In this document: positions 11,547 through 23,256 of the stretch, in pieces
Layout: every line of letters begins with the position of its first letter
Numbering within the stretch: position 1 is the stretch's first letter
DNA from: Cryptomeria japonica
Taxonomy: Eukaryota; Streptophyta; Pinopsida; Cupressales; Cupressaceae
Reading direction: 5' to 3'
Assembly: GCF_030272615.1 (NCBI RefSeq)
Contig: NC_081410.1
Span: 227,700,915 to 227,760,914 of the forward strand
Length of the DNA: 60,000 nt
Translations under genes and position numbers: made by a program
The notes under the pieces: model-generated
The model's database searches: none
Seen by the model: only the letters and a program-made list of their open reading frames with translations
What the model was told of the DNA's origin: nothing

Positions 11547-14385
11547 TTGCCAATTGGCGAAGATTCACCACTAAAAAACTCTCTGGAGGAGATTAGGAGT
11601 GTTGTCTTTTCTTTTGATGGCAGAAAAGCTCCAGGCCTAGACGGCTTTCCTATGTTCTTCTTTCAGCACTTTTGGGAGGTAGTGGGGGAAGATGTGTCCA
11701 ATGCTGTTAAAGAATTTTTGGATCTAGATCCTTGCTGAAGGAATTGAATGCTACTGTCATTATCATCATTCACAAGAAGCAGGGGATTGATTCTTTGGAT
11801 GCTTTTAGGCCCATCAACTTGTTTAACTCCTACAAAATTATCTCCAAGGTCCTCACGTCAAGGATGCTGAAAAACCTTTCTCTTCTGATTTCTCCTTAAA
11901 AAAATGGCTTTGTGCCAAGAAGACAGATTCTTGATTCCATCATCACTGTTCATGAAAACATTCATTCACTTTTGGAGGCGAAGTCTCAAGGATTTCATTT
12001 AAAATTGGACATTGCTAAATCTTATGATAGGGTGGATTGGTGCTTCTTAAAAAATGTTCTTCAGGCTTTTGGTTTCTCTGGCAAGGTTATTAGTCTGATT
12101 TGGCAACTCATTTTTACCACTTCAACTGCAGTTATTGTAATTGGATCGCCCTCCCACTTCTTTAGAACCTCCAGGGGTCTTAGGCAGGGTGATCCTATAT
12201 CGCCCATTCTGCTCACTATAATGGCGGAAAGTTTGGGTAGATTCATACATCAAAAAGTTGTGGAAGGATCTCTGAAAGGCTTCAATCCATCCTCTGCCAA
12301 CTTGATCTGCTCTCATCAACAATTCGTTGATAATACCATTTTAATGGGAAGCTTTTTTTGGGGGGAAGCCAGAGTCATCAAATCGATTCTCAACATCTAT
12401 GAAAAAGCCTTTGGACAGATGGTTAATAGAACCAAGAGTTTTATCTACTCCATCAATACTCCTGAGCAGCGCCAAATGAAGATTGCTAACATTCTCGGCT
12501 ACCTCATTGGTAAGGTCCCCTCTACTTACCCGGGTCTCCCTTTGGGATCTAAACCTTCTGATTCCTTTTGGCAATCGTTAATTGATCGATTTAATAGGAA
12601 GTTGGTTGGGTAGAAAGGCACCCTTTTGAGTCAAGCTAGTAAAATTCAGCTGTTGAAAGCTACTCTTCAGAACCTCCCAATGTATGCCCTCAGTTTGTTC
12701 AAGATTCCCTCTAAATTTGATGATATTATTGATAAAACTCAGAAGAGATTCCTTTGGTCTAGGGTTGAGGAAAAGAGAAGAATCCCTCTAGTTTCTTGGG
12801 AGAATGTCTGCAAACTAAGGAGATATGGTGGATTGGGAATTAGAAGCATTAAAACCTTTAATAATGCTCTTCTGGCTAAACAGGTCTGGAGGTCTTATGA
12901 CTGTAGAAGGGACTGGAACACCTTATGGCACAATATATATCTCTCTAATATTCATTCTTTGCAGGATTTTTCGAGTTCTCAAATCCCCGTTGGGTCTCAT
13001 CTTTGGAACAATATGCTCAAGGCTAGGGATGTGACTAGCTGGGGAGCCTATTGGAAGTTGAGGAATGGAAGAAAAATCCAGTTTTGGGATGATTACTGGA
13101 TCGGGAATCACTCGCTTGATTCTGATCATACCTTGGGATCTTTAAGGGATCTTTAAGTGGATTCTTTTGGCTTAATGGTGGCTGAGTATTGGAAGGAAGG
13201 TAAGTGGGTAAATCTCCCTGTTATTAATCCTTCTTTCACTCATTTGCAGCTTTCCCTAAATTCTTCTGGTTTGGAGGAAGGTGTGGAAGATGATCTTATT
13301 TGGAAATTCAATCCCAATGGGAAGTTTTATGTAGCTTATGTGGGATGGTTGTAATGAACCCCATGTGCCCTAGTGTTCTAAGGTGTGGATTACGGACCTT
13401 TCTCCTAAGGTCAATATGTCTTTTTGGCTTCTCTTTCTTAATAAAATCTTAACTACTGACAATCTTGTTAAGAGAGGCTGTTCTATCCCAAACAGATGCT
13501 ACTTGTGTATGAAGGAGGCTAAATCTGTTGATCATCTGTTTTCACATTGCTCTTACACTTTTGAGATTTGGGGTTTGGTGCTTCAAAAATGGGATCTTTG
13601 TTGGACTTTACCAAGAGTTGTTAAGGAGTTTGTTTATCAATGGAACCCGCCTTCAAGAAATCCTTTCATAAAGAAGCTATGACTCTTCGTGTTTCCTCAC
13701 ATTGCGTGGGGTTTATGGAAAGAACGTAATAATCGTATCTTCAGGAATATTCATCTCCCTCCTGATTTTGTCTTCAAGAAAATTTCTAGGGCTATCTCTA
13801 ATAATCTCTCGACTATTAGCTCTCTGATAATCTCTCGACTGTTAGCTCCAATGTTCTCTCTCATAGTGGAATCCTTAAGGAGTATGAAGCCAATGTTGTC
13901 AAGGACTGGGATTTTGGTCATTATGTTATTACACCTAAGGTCAACCCTAGGGACAACATTAATTGGAACTTTCCACCCCAAGGATGGGTGAAAATCAATT
14001 TCGATGGTGCAGCTAGAGGGAACCATGTTACCATGGTTAGGCTCGTTGTGGAGGGGTGATATGGGATCACTATGCCAACTTCATTTCTGCTATTTCTCTC
14101 CCTCTTGGTAAACAGACTAATAATGTTGCAAAAGCCTGCATAGGAGCTTATCACAATTTAAAACTTGCTAAACGAAACAACTGTAAGCTTGTTTGGGTCA
14201 AGGGAGACTCAAAGAACTTTATCAACTACGTAAAGGGTAAATCTACTCTGACTTGGAATGTTGATATTTTGATTAAAAAGGCTAAAGATATTATTAAAAC
14301 CTTTGATAGATGCATTATTGTCCATGTATATAGACAAGCCAATGTGACTGCCGACTTCCTTGCCAATAGGGGAGTGACGTGTTAA
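11547..14385 (+). pseudogene. 5'-truncated LINE ORF2: reverse transcriptase, zf-RVT, RNase H
   Basis: Copying protein of a plant L1-type non-LTR retrotransposon. It starts inside the protein at the KAPGLDGF block that opens the reverse-transcriptase domain; the endonuclease domain is absent. LDIAKSYDRVDW (about 12010) carries the first catalytic Asp and RQGDPISP lies near 12185. The usual FADD box reads FVDN at 12323-12334, so the catalytic Asp pair is lost. The zf-RVT domain follows at about 13383-13600 (RCYLC, DHLFSHC). RNase H runs from INFDGAARGN (about 13995) through GDSKNF (about 14206) to HVYRQANVTADFLANRG (about 14325). The usual TNNxAE block reads TNNVAK, so its Glu also appears lost. 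Stops lie at about 11898, 12611 and 13154, with frameshifts near 11735, 13355 and 14050. The element is dead. 5' truncation is typical of target-primed reverse transcription. Confidence 0.92.
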
Positions 14386-14670
14386 GCCCAACTTAGTTGG
14401 ACCCGTGGTGACAGGCTGGACTCAGAATTTGCTATGCATTTGCTCCACGGGCAAAGTCAGAGGAGTAAATTTAATGATTAATTGTGCCATAATGACTTTG
14501 AGTGTTTCTAGAATTACTAATACCTTTCGTTCTGAGACAGGTGGCCAGAGAGGACATGAGAATCGATGCGAATTTATTTTGCATGCTTTGTGGGCAATTT
14601 AATACATTTTCTAGAGTTTTGCTTTAACTCTGAAAATTCTTTGCAGAGAGTGTAACAGAAAGCTTGATAA
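14386..14670 (+). other. Spacer between LINE RNase H and the downstream frame
   Basis: About 285 bases with no poly-A run, hairpin tail or target duplication that would mark a LINE 3' end. This suggests the frame downstream may belong to the same element. A short open frame at 14405-14602 has no recognisable features. Confidence 0.4.
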
Positions 14671-16250
14671 AATGGGTGGTGCGAGAAAAAAATTGAGCTA
14701 CCTAGTTGTGTGTAGTTGAAAAATGAAAAGAAGCTACGACAGATTTTGGAGAAAGGTGGGCTCACTCCATACATTGAGAGGCTACAAGGGCGAAACCAAG
14801 ATGTCACTAGCTATTTTCCCCAAAAATGGAAGGATGGAATGATTGTTCTCCATGGTCAGAAGGTCTTGGTTGATGAAGCCCTTATTGCACAGGTCACTAG
14901 GTTATCTATGGAGGGCATGAAGTATTACAGAGACAAAGTGTATATGGAGCAAGTTGTGCAGAACTTCCCCAAGAAGGAGGCAAAGCAAGCTAAAATTGTT
15001 AAAAAGACGACCAACTACTATGACATTGTGGTCATTAAGTCTTTCTAGCAAAAGCTTTTCAAGGTAATTATGAATTACCTTACTCTGGATGGTCGTTATA
15101 CCAAGGTGTATGGTCACCACTTTGTTATTCTAAATTATTTCCACCATAGTGTGAAGATGTCTTTCCCTTTCTATCTCATGTCAGCTCTTAGGGTTAACTT
15201 TAGTGACCACTGCAAGAACCCTACCAAATTTCCCATCGTGCATGAAGGCCTGATGGTCCTTATTGATGCCCATTTCCATGCTCTTCCTCCCCCTGATGAT
15301 TACATCCACATTACTTCCGAAAATGATGAGACTAGTGCAGGCGAGTCTGATAATGAGGCCTCTGGGTCTGGGTCTGACGAGATTTCCCCTCCCTTGAAAA
15401 AAGCTAAAATGAAAATTCCTTCAAGCTCAAAACCTAAGATGAGGAAGGGTATCAAAGGTCAAAATAACATCGTTATGTCCTCCCCCTCTACTTCTGCTAA
15501 GAATGGCTCCCCCTCTTCTAGAGAGAAGGCAAAAGATGATAAGAACCCTGTTTGCCCTAATGTCTTGACCTCTCATTCGTCCCATATGGAGACTGGTAAT
15601 GTGGGTGTGGTTGGTATTGCAGACCTTCATCCCAAAAGTGATGAGCTTAACGATAAGAGGCAGGATTATGAAAATGTGTTGGGTATGGCTCGTGAACATG
15701 CTATTGATACTTTCAGCTTGTTCAAGTGGATGTTTCATGAACTTAAAGAGATTAAGATTAACCAAAAAGCCTGGCAAGCAAAATGGATGCTCTCCCTGCT
15801 CGTTCTACTCATGATAATCCAAATAATGAAGGGATTTGGACTGAGGCTAAGAAGAAATCGATCATGGACTGTATCAAGAAAATAAGGGAAGGTGTTGATC
15901 AACTAAAGAAAAGGTTGGAGGAACGCATCACCCGCGTCGAGGAAGGCTACAACAAGATCCAGGACACCCTCAAGACTATTATGGTTAGCAGTCACAAAAT
16001 TGTCAAACAGTCTGCAATGGTTATGATTACCATGGTGAATAGTCTGGAACGGTCGGATAAGGTTGTTGTTATTATTGGTGATGATGCTGAGGCGACTCAA
16101 AGTGGTGAAGGACCCTGCAAAAGGACCTGAGGGAACATTAAGAAAAAGGCGGCTATTCAAAATTTGGATCATAAAGCTATGAAGGCTGTTGCTGATACCA
16201 TGAATGCCCTAGAGGCTGAGGTCGTTGAGACCCTCAGAAGCCTCATGTAA
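14671..16250 (+). pseudogene. Unknown frame downstream of LINE ORF2, acidic linker plus coiled coil
   Basis: I do not recognise the family. A plausible ATG at 14671 opens a short basic start. A frameshift near 14700 leads into a globular N-terminal part (about 14716-15270) with YFPQKW and TTNYYD motifs and one TAG at about 15046. Next comes an acidic Ser/Glu-rich stretch ending in a basic PLKKAKMK segment (about 15310-15460), a Ser/Lys linker, and a helical C-terminus (about 15640-16250) with heptad-like Leu/Ile and Glu/Lys spacing. A frameshift near 15780 and a TGA at about 16128 break the C-terminus; TAA at 16248-16250 is the likely original end. It may be an extra ORF of the LINE, a gag-like protein of another element, or a captured gene. 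The LINE-style tail that follows favours mobilisation by LINE machinery. Confidence 0.55.
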
Positions 16251-16480
16251 TTGGGTAGTTTTCTGTTGTTAGTTTTGTCTGTGTCTGGGTTTGGTTTTTC
16301 TGATGTCTTTTTGTGCCCGGCTGGGCTTTTGTTGTCTCTTTGGTTGTTGTTTCTTATGTTTATCCTTGCAGCTTGTTTTGTTTTGGATGTTTCTTTCTGA
16401 TTCTATACCTCTTAGAATCATTTTGTAAAGGGTTTTGAGGCCCCTTCAAAACCTGTTTTTGCCTTAATCCAAAACATAAT
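16251..16480 (+). other. LINE-style 3' tail with stem-loop
   Basis: Directly after the stop codon comes about 180 bases of T/G-rich sequence, typical of plant L1 3' untranslated regions. A stem-loop follows at 16431-16453: arms GGTTTTGAGG and CCTTCAAAACC with one bulge and a 2-base loop. The end is the phrase TTAATCCAAAACATAA. The same layout, hairpin then T-run then TAAT-AAAAACAT, closes the LINE copies at 24942-24986 and, on the minus strand, 41227-41180. LINE reverse transcriptases are known to recognise such 3' stem-loops. Confidence 0.65.
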
Positions 16481-17692
16481 TCTTCACAAAAAATATTTCA
16501 TATACTTCATTATATTTTATAACTTCCTAACATCTCATTGTTTCTATAGCCCACATTTATACACTATATATAAAACATATTCATTATTATAACTAATAAA
16601 CAAATCTACTTTCCATATAAAAAATACCTTGAATTTCACTAAAATTCATCAAGATATGTTTCTTCATTTTATTTTATGAAAATTGTATTACTAGAGAAGG
16701 TGTACATAATACATCTAATCCATTTCTTTCATCAATGCAAATTATTTGCATAAGGAGGTGGTCATCCCATATTTTAAAACTAAATCATAATGGAAGTTTA
16801 TTCTAAATATTTGCAATAAATATAATAATTATTAGTAAATATTAGAAAGATTAATATAAAAAAAAAATTTAAACCAAATACACAAACACACACATGCAAA
16901 CATACACATTTATATACATATTCATACATGGATACATATGAAAAAAAATTGTACCATTTTAAACAATTTAAATAATTAAGGGAAGAAATTACAATTAAAA
17001 GACAAAATCTGATAAAAATATTTATGAAAAATGTGTATTTAATTTAAGATTAAAGTTTTTTTATCAATTGATTTTAAATTTTAGATGGGAGAGATTTTGT
17101 GATAAATAGAAAAGAGGAAAAATCAAAATTTTCATTAACCTCATCCAATGATACTTCGACAAATAAGGATACTCATAGAAAAAATCAAGAGAGAAAACTT
17201 TAAGATTAATAGTGAATAAGAAAAAGAAAAAAATATTGATAAAAAGATACTCTTATAAATGATCACATTTTATATGAGAAATCAAATTAAATCTCATGAC
17301 CCAAAAAATTTAATAAATACAATAACCTACCTAACAAAAATGATCCTAAAAAAAATGTCAATAATAAAAAAAATCTACTAGTCATTTCTAAATTAGCCTA
17401 GAAAACCAAGGCTTTCGAAAATTAGGATAAATTTCCTCAATATCAATATTAAATAGAAAATTTGAAAAAGAAAGGAACAATAATAAGGAATCACAACAAA
17501 GTCAAATTTTAAAAATATAGATTGATCTAATAAACATAATTAAGAGAAAGTGGCATGCCTATTACAATTGATATTTAGAAATGAAAGTCTATATGCACAG
17601 TAAGTAGTTCAATTTTGAAAAATTTCAAGCCTGCCATCTAATTAGTCTCTCCACTACAATCGGATTAAGATGAATGTAATATAATTTTGAAG
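16481..17692. other. AT-rich DNA, nothing recognised
   Basis: Strongly AT-rich, with poly-A and poly-T runs and a short CA/TA-rich simple stretch near 16880-16940. No open frame of note, no recognisable repeat boundary. Confidence 0.5.
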
Positions 17693-17697
17693 CTTCA

Positions 17698-17943
17698 TGT
17701 TAATTTAAAACGAGTAGAGTAAATAATATTTAAACAAAATAGAGAAAGTAAATAACACAACAAAGACAAAAAACACGAATTTATAATGGCTCACCATAAA
17801 GGCTATGTCCACTCTCAAAGAACGAATAACTCTTTATTAATTGTTGTTCAGTCTACATCATACATGAGCTGCACACATTCATTTATCCAAGAGTTGAGAG
17901 AAGACGAATGGTCATGTGACCGTTGGGCTTCACATTCTCAACA
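17698..17943 (-). repeat. 3' LTR of the non-autonomous element
   Basis: 246 bp, TG...CA borders on the plus strand. It matches 19947-20217 along its length except for small indels, including about 23 bases present only in the right copy near 20140-20160. The similarity is easy to follow (for example CTCTTTATTAATTGTTGT and GAATGGTCATGTGACC in both). Confidence 0.88.
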
Positions 17944-17954
17944 ATCTCCCCTTC
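17944..17954 (-). other. Polypurine tract
   Basis: The minus strand reads GAAGGGGAGAT immediately upstream of the 3' LTR, as expected for the plus-strand primer of reverse transcription. Confidence 0.75.
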
Positions 17955-18083
17955 GAAGGCCAACATGTACAACCATATAGTGTGGCATCCCCACTTCCAT
18001 TTCTAAACTCATAATACAACTAGACCTTGAAAAGATTTTAATTTTGACAGACTTTGTTCCAACACACTCTGAATGAATCATCT

Positions 18084-19752
18084 TCAAAATAAATCGAAAT
18101 CAAAGATATCCTCTTCTACTAGAGGCACAAACTTACTATCAAAAACACCACTCCCTGCAGATTTAAAATACACTTGTCCTTCATCCACATAAGGAGCCTT
18201 GAACACATACACAACACAGTAAAATTCTATAGTGCTCCTCTTCTCTATGACAAATGATATATCTTCATCCAATTTCCAACATTATAACGATAAGCATTAA
18301 ATGTCTCCTCACCTTCGGAAGCAAACTGCACCTTATAGCCATCGCTAATAGACTCCTCAAAACGCTTATCTATTTCCTTATCAACATTGTATTGCATCAA
18401 GCCCTGGATTGCCACGAGCAGCTTCACCATACAATGAACAGCGTCCAATAAAGCCCTACTCCCTCCATCGGGAAACCCCAGCGGGCAATAACAAATCTTC
18501 TACCTAAAACGAAGCAAAGCATGGACCAAGACATCATCGAGTACTACACGAAGTCCATTATCCTCCTTGCACGCCACACATTTAAGAAGCTCCTCTATAA
18601 TTTTCCCAAACTGACCCCACGATCCTAAATTTGCACCAGTCGGATACAGTGAAGACATACCACTTAGAAGTGGAGATGGAGCCACACCTACATAATTCAT
18701 TAGCTTCTGACCAGCACTAAATTCGTTGGCTTCTGAGTATTTCCACTCCATTTCAAATTTCCCTGCAATGTCATCTTGTTCACTAGCATCGTAATGACTT
18801 GCACAAACAATATTATTAGAAGAAGACGTGGAAGAGATATATTTCCCAAGCCATGGCAGAGCAACCCTTGTCTGCAAATTACCATAATATGCACCTTCCA
18901 ACTCTCTCGAAACCAAACCCTGCTCCAATTTTGCAGTAATAGTGACATTAGGCACAGTGTTTGTCAGGGAAGAAACAGGTTGTACCTCATTAACATCGGC
19001 TACAACTTCCTCAACCAGACGAACATCACATTTTTCAATCCAGGTGTGAAATGCTAAATTGCCTGCATCGAAAGCAGAGCCTGCTTTAAAAGAAGCCTTA
19101 GCAGTTTGATACTCCTCCACTCTCAAATCATTGTGTGTGGCAATCAAGTCCAGTTGGGCTTTCCGGCCTGCAATGTCGATGATCATCTCCAGGACGTCCA
19201 AGTGCTTCACCCCCGCCACCTGCATAATCCCCACCAATTGCTCACGGGTGAAGGTCTCTATCACTTTCCCAAACTCCTCAGACGCCACTACTACTTCCAC
19301 TTCCTGCTGGACCTTCCCATCTTCCTAGGGCACAACAAAACTACCACTGGGTTCAGCTTGTGAATTTGCCTTGAACGAGAGCTTAGACATATCACTCAAT
19401 GTCAATTCTTGACTCCCTATCTCATTTGCAGTTTTCGAAGAATCATCATCCACAAAATTCACTTTTTGTAAATTTAATTTGCTTCTGGTATCAAATGCCT
19501 CCTCATCTCCAGGCCGAGTAACAGATTGGGCTTCCTGACCCTCTCTTGGTCGATACACAGGCCTCTTATCTCTATGCCTTCCGCCTGACTCCAAACTGCA
19601 TCCTCCACATCTCGGGAGGAAAACTCCACATCAATCCCAACTGGGGTATCATGGTTTTCAACGTTCACCACAGGGACGTCATCAATTTTACGGCCATCAA
19701 AAGTTTGGTCAATACATGCCACAGCTGTATCAAATCTAGCATCCTCACTCAT
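18084..19752 (-). pseudogene. Unknown internal frame of the non-autonomous LTR element
   Basis: Read from ATG 19752. The first 50-60 codons are acidic and rich in Asp/Val. A frameshift near 19590 leads to the main frame, which then stays open from 19594 to 18245 except for stops at about 19325 and 18500. The segment 19300-18500 is a clean 266-codon stretch rich in Val, Ala and Glu, with a helical part (FTREQLVGIMQVAGVKHLD) and a compact-looking region around WLGKYI and SWGQFGKIIEELLKC. Another frameshift near 18260 is needed to reach the last segment (18272-18084), which ends in acidic sequence. I see no zinc knuckle, no DSG or DTG protease motif and no YxDD. It may be a divergent gag or a host gene captured by the element; I cannot tell which. 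Confidence 0.6.
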
Positions 19753-19925
19753 ATCTTTTTCATGTTTTTTAACTCTCTTTTTTTCAGCCGAATTTTCGTC
19801 TTCTTTCTAGTCACCCCATCAATATACACGACACCTTGTTTCAGCTTTCATAAGCACAACATCATTCATTGTCGAGTCTCAACTCTCATATTTCATCTTC
19901 TTCTTCTTCCCTCTCTACTCAATTC

Positions 19926-19944
19926 AACCATGGCTCTGATACCA
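19926..19944 (-). other. Primer-binding site, initiator tRNA-Met type
   Basis: The minus strand reads TGGTATCAGAGCCATGGTT, starting two bases inside the 5' LTR. TGGTATCAGAGC is the standard plant PBS complementary to the 3' end of initiator methionine tRNA. This fixes the element's orientation and the 5' LTR border. Confidence 0.92.
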
Positions 19945-19946
19945 AT

Positions 19947-20217
19947 TATTAATTTAAAATGAGTAGAGAAAAAAATAATAATAACACAAAATAGAGAAAG
20001 TAAATAACATAACAAGGACACGAAACATGAATTTATAGTGGTTCACCATAAAGGCTACGTCCACTCTCAAGTAGGGAATAACTCTTTATTAATTGTTGTC
20101 CAATCTACATCATACATAGACCGCACACATCCATTTATACAATCACATTCAACTCTGAAACCAAGAGTTGAGAGAAGGCGAATGGTCATGTGACCATTGG
20201 GCTTCACATTCTCAACA
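19947..20217 (-). repeat. 5' LTR of the non-autonomous element
   Basis: 271 bp, partner of 17698-17943. Ends CTCAACA on the plus strand, matching the other LTR exactly there. The inner border is set by the PBS. Confidence 0.88.
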
Positions 20218-20222
20218 CTTCT

Positions 20223-20710
20223 AGAGACTACCGTATATTTGAATCAAATTGATTTCCTTTTCTAATATGGTCATTATCCACATAAACTCAATTTTCATGA
20301 TTTTTGTTTGTATTATTCATGGTATGGTTCATTTTTTTTTGTCTATTTATAATACAAACAATATATTTATTGCTACTATACACACATTATGAAATTGAAC
20401 TTGTATAAATATATAAAGGATTTTGTATGTTAAATGTTTGATAATGTAGTCTATATTGTATACCGTATTTTAAAATTACATTTATAGTTTTACAAAGGAA
20501 GAACATGACTCTATAAATAAGTATTGAGGATCAACAAAAATAGAAAAAATAATTTTATTTATTTTTAAATATAATTATTGAGTTTTAGATTACTTAATAC
20601 TCTTTTGAAAAGAAGGGAGAGCTAAATAACATGATTGAGTTTTTACAAATAGTTTAGAGAGACCATTTACGAGAGGATCTCTTCTCAATGACATTATCGT
20701 TGAGATGAGT
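20223..20710. other. AT-rich DNA, nothing recognised
   Basis: AT-rich sequence with no sizeable open frame or repeat border. Confidence 0.5.
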
Positions 20711-21092
20711 GTTAGGAGGCCTCAGTATCTATTAAGAATTTGGGTAGGGGCAAATAGAAGCTTAAATTTTTTATATGTAGCAATACTTTGCTTCCATTCC
20801 ACACCTCTCTTGTTCAATAATATATTACAAATATATTCGATGATTTATCTAACTCCTATAACAACTCCATAAACTTCTCACACTAAATCTAGGTGGGTTG
20901 TTCAACTACCTCTATTTTCTTCCCCCTTTTTTCACTCCTAAATCTTTACTTGAGTTGTGTTAACAACTTGCACACAATTACAAAATCACACTAATATAAC
21001 ATCTTATACACATAATATTTTAATATTAACAAACCTATCACAAATGATTTAATAATCCTAACAAACTCATGTTTGAGGACTAATTCCTAACA
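20711..21092. repeat. LTR-like repeat, copy 1 (TGTTAGGA...TCCTAACA)
   Basis: A 382-bp unit bounded by TGTTAGGA and TCCTAACA, the TG...CA mirror ends typical of LTRs. A diverged copy lies at 22507-23256. Shared stretches include TAGAAGCTTAAATTTT, AATATATTACA and TCACACTAAATCTAGGTG near its middle and GAGGACTAATTC at its end. No target duplication was found (ATGAG on the left, CCCAC on the right), so a solo LTR is probable but not proven. Confidence 0.55.
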
Positions 21093-22506
21093 CCCACCTT
21101 AATGCAAACATGGGGAGAAAGCACATCACAAACTAGAAATAGAATCATATGCTATGCATAATGCTCTCTAGATCTTGTTGTATATAAACACCTAAATATG
21201 AGAACTTATCCCACTTCTAGTGAACTTATCATTAGTTGACCACACTTCCAAGAAGTTTAGTAGTCAGAGGATCTTTGTAGCTAGTTGATCTTCTATACAA
21301 TTATTTACAATATTGATGATGTGCATATTCTCGTCTAAAAGTTTTCAAAAGTAGCCACCATTGTTGACCATTGCTTCTCGATTTCTAATAGCATAAAAAA
21401 TTGCCACTACCATTTGAAGTTACCCTTGACTTTGGCCAATTTGGTACAAGTAATTTTGCCACATAAAATTACACAATCTCGTTGCTAGTCATTAAAGAGA
21501 GGTTGTTGAATGTCTTCAAATCTCTTGTGTCTCCATCCTTCAATCGATTTGCTACTTAGTAAATTTGGTTTTCAAGCTTAGTTTTATAATATCCCACTCA
21601 AGATGGACATCACATACAAACTATATTGTGGCCATTTACAATTGAAACATTTTTTTTAAGACTTAAAATTTTGATCAACACATTGTTTTATGTTACAACA
21701 ATATCTAGACAATAAATAATAACAACCTATCAATATTTTTATTAGACAAAAAAATATCTGTAAGAACTAATAAGACATTTTGAGATAAAAAATTGAAAAT
21801 AACTTCAGTCTAAAATCTATCATTAGACACTCAATTTATAGATAATGATTTTTACAGTCTAAATTCTTCAATCTAAAAGCTATCATTAGACAATTAATAG
21901 ATGATACTTTTAAAAACAAAAATAAATAAAATAAAATTACTACTTAATATGAATCGACTCAACCATGTGGGCTCTGCCGTGTTGAATCTATCATGACAAT
22001 GCCTCAGCATCTGTTTGGAGGAAAGGTCATATAGTTTGTGTTAAGGAACCCCTGAGCAATGTCTTCTTTCTTCTCTAAGATATCAACCAATTCTATGCAC
22101 GTTTAAGGGATCTTTAACCCTTCTCTATAATCTTCTCCGCAGTCAGTTTGTTGATCTGTAGAGAAAAATGGATAAGAGAATGGTTTGGAACAGCAAATGC
22201 CTATATCATGTACAAGATCTTGTAAACTGATCTTGGCAAGTTTCCGAGTCGTCTGTGATCTTTCTCACTACTAGATTGTTTTTCGAGGTCGATGAGAATA
22301 AATACAATGCCTCTGAAGCTTAAATTAGACGGCAAAAGCGTGTAGAATGGTAATAATAGGGTTAAGGATCTATTGCTTGAGCAGACTAAAAGCAAGAGCA
22401 GAATGCTATAGTAGCTTCAAACTTCTGATCATGAAAGACCCAAATGGAAATCCTCAAAGTCATGGACTTGTGCCACCATTCTTTGGACATTGGGAATTGG
22501 GAATTC
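21093..22506. other. No gene recognised between the two LTR-like copies
   Basis: AT-rich sequence. If the two LTR-like repeats belong to one element, this 1.4 kb would be its interior, but no gag or pol frame, PBS or PPT is visible. 21950-22480 is less AT-rich than the rest yet shows no convincing coding frame. Confidence 0.4.
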
Positions 22507-23256
22507 AGTTAGAGCTTAATAGAAGCTTAAATTTTATATATGCAATAATACTTTCTTTCTAATTTACACCTCTCTGATAATATATTACAGATATATATGA
22601 TGAGTTATCTAATTCTTATAATAATTCTTGATAACTTCTCACATTAAATCTAGGTGAATATTTCAACCACCTCACAATGGCCTTATCATGTTCCGAGGAC
22701 CCTTGTTGTGCTTCCTCTTTCTCCGTGCTTTCTCCCTGTTTCTTTGCTGGCTTCAATTTCTGTCCAATCTTCTTTGGTCACTTTTCACCTTATCTTTCTG
22801 TTGTTACCCCTTCATCTATTGTTTGTCCTCCTAGGAGGCATCCTATTCTTCACTCTTTTTGTGGAATCTCGAATGATAGTATTTTTTGGATTGTAGTTCA
22901 TAGATGAAGGAAAGGTCTTATTATCTCTTCTCTCCATCCTTCTTGTGTTGAGAAAGAGAAGTTTTCAGAGAACCTTGTTTCCTGCTGGTTCTTAACTGAG
23001 ATCAAAAGCTTTGTTTGTTTGGTTTAGTTTTCTTAATCTAATCGCTCATGAGATTCATCCTTCTTGGCTTGATGATTGGTTTTGTATCAAGTGTAGGTCC
23101 TTCCCACTTTATCTAATCAAAACAACTCACACACTTGTAACCATAAATTCACGATAATATAATATTCAATGCACATCATATTTCAATACTAAAAAACATA
23201 TCACAAATAATGTAATAATCCTACCAAATTACCCATGTGAGGACTAATTCTTAACA
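22507..23256. repeat. LTR-like repeat, copy 2, interrupted
   Basis: The first part (about 22507-22675) matches 20711-20910 and the second part (about 23100-23256) matches 20925-21092, ending TTCTTAACA. About 420 bases not present in copy 1 sit between them. Confidence 0.5.
22674..23098 (+). mobile_element. Possible LINE ORF1 fragment inserted in LTR-like copy 2
   Basis: This C/T-rich segment is open in two frames for 70-80 codons from 22654-22677. It contains SNDSIFWIVVHR followed by a basic RKG, which lines up with NDSVVCIVVRQRRK of the LINE copy at 24415 and NDIIAWTVVACRRKG of the copy at 41180-43010. The match is short and the diagnostic tail hairpin is not seen, so the assignment is tentative. 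Confidence 0.35.

Larger units (their letters stand above)
17693..20222 (-). mobile_element. Non-autonomous LTR retrotransposon with non-pol internal frame
   Basis: About 2.5 kb element with all the hallmarks of an LTR element read on the minus strand: two direct LTRs (17698-17943 and 19947-20217), a methionine-tRNA PBS, a purine-rich PPT and a candidate 5-bp target duplication (CTTCA at 17693-17697, CTTCT at 20218-20222; 4 of 5 match). LTR ends are TG...CA in the left copy; the right copy has TG changed to TA at its inner end. The inner 2.0 kb carries one open but broken frame with no protease, integrase, reverse transcriptase or RNase H. It would therefore depend on another element for mobility, like TRIM/LARD/TR-GAG types. 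Confidence 0.85.

Noticed and set aside
11547-14385. A functional reverse transcriptase
   Set aside because: FVDN replaces FADD, there are three stops and three frameshifts, and the endonuclease is absent.
18500-19300. Bacterial or host enzyme in the non-autonomous LTR element
   Set aside because: The sequence showed no motif I could tie to a known enzyme, so the frame is left unnamed.
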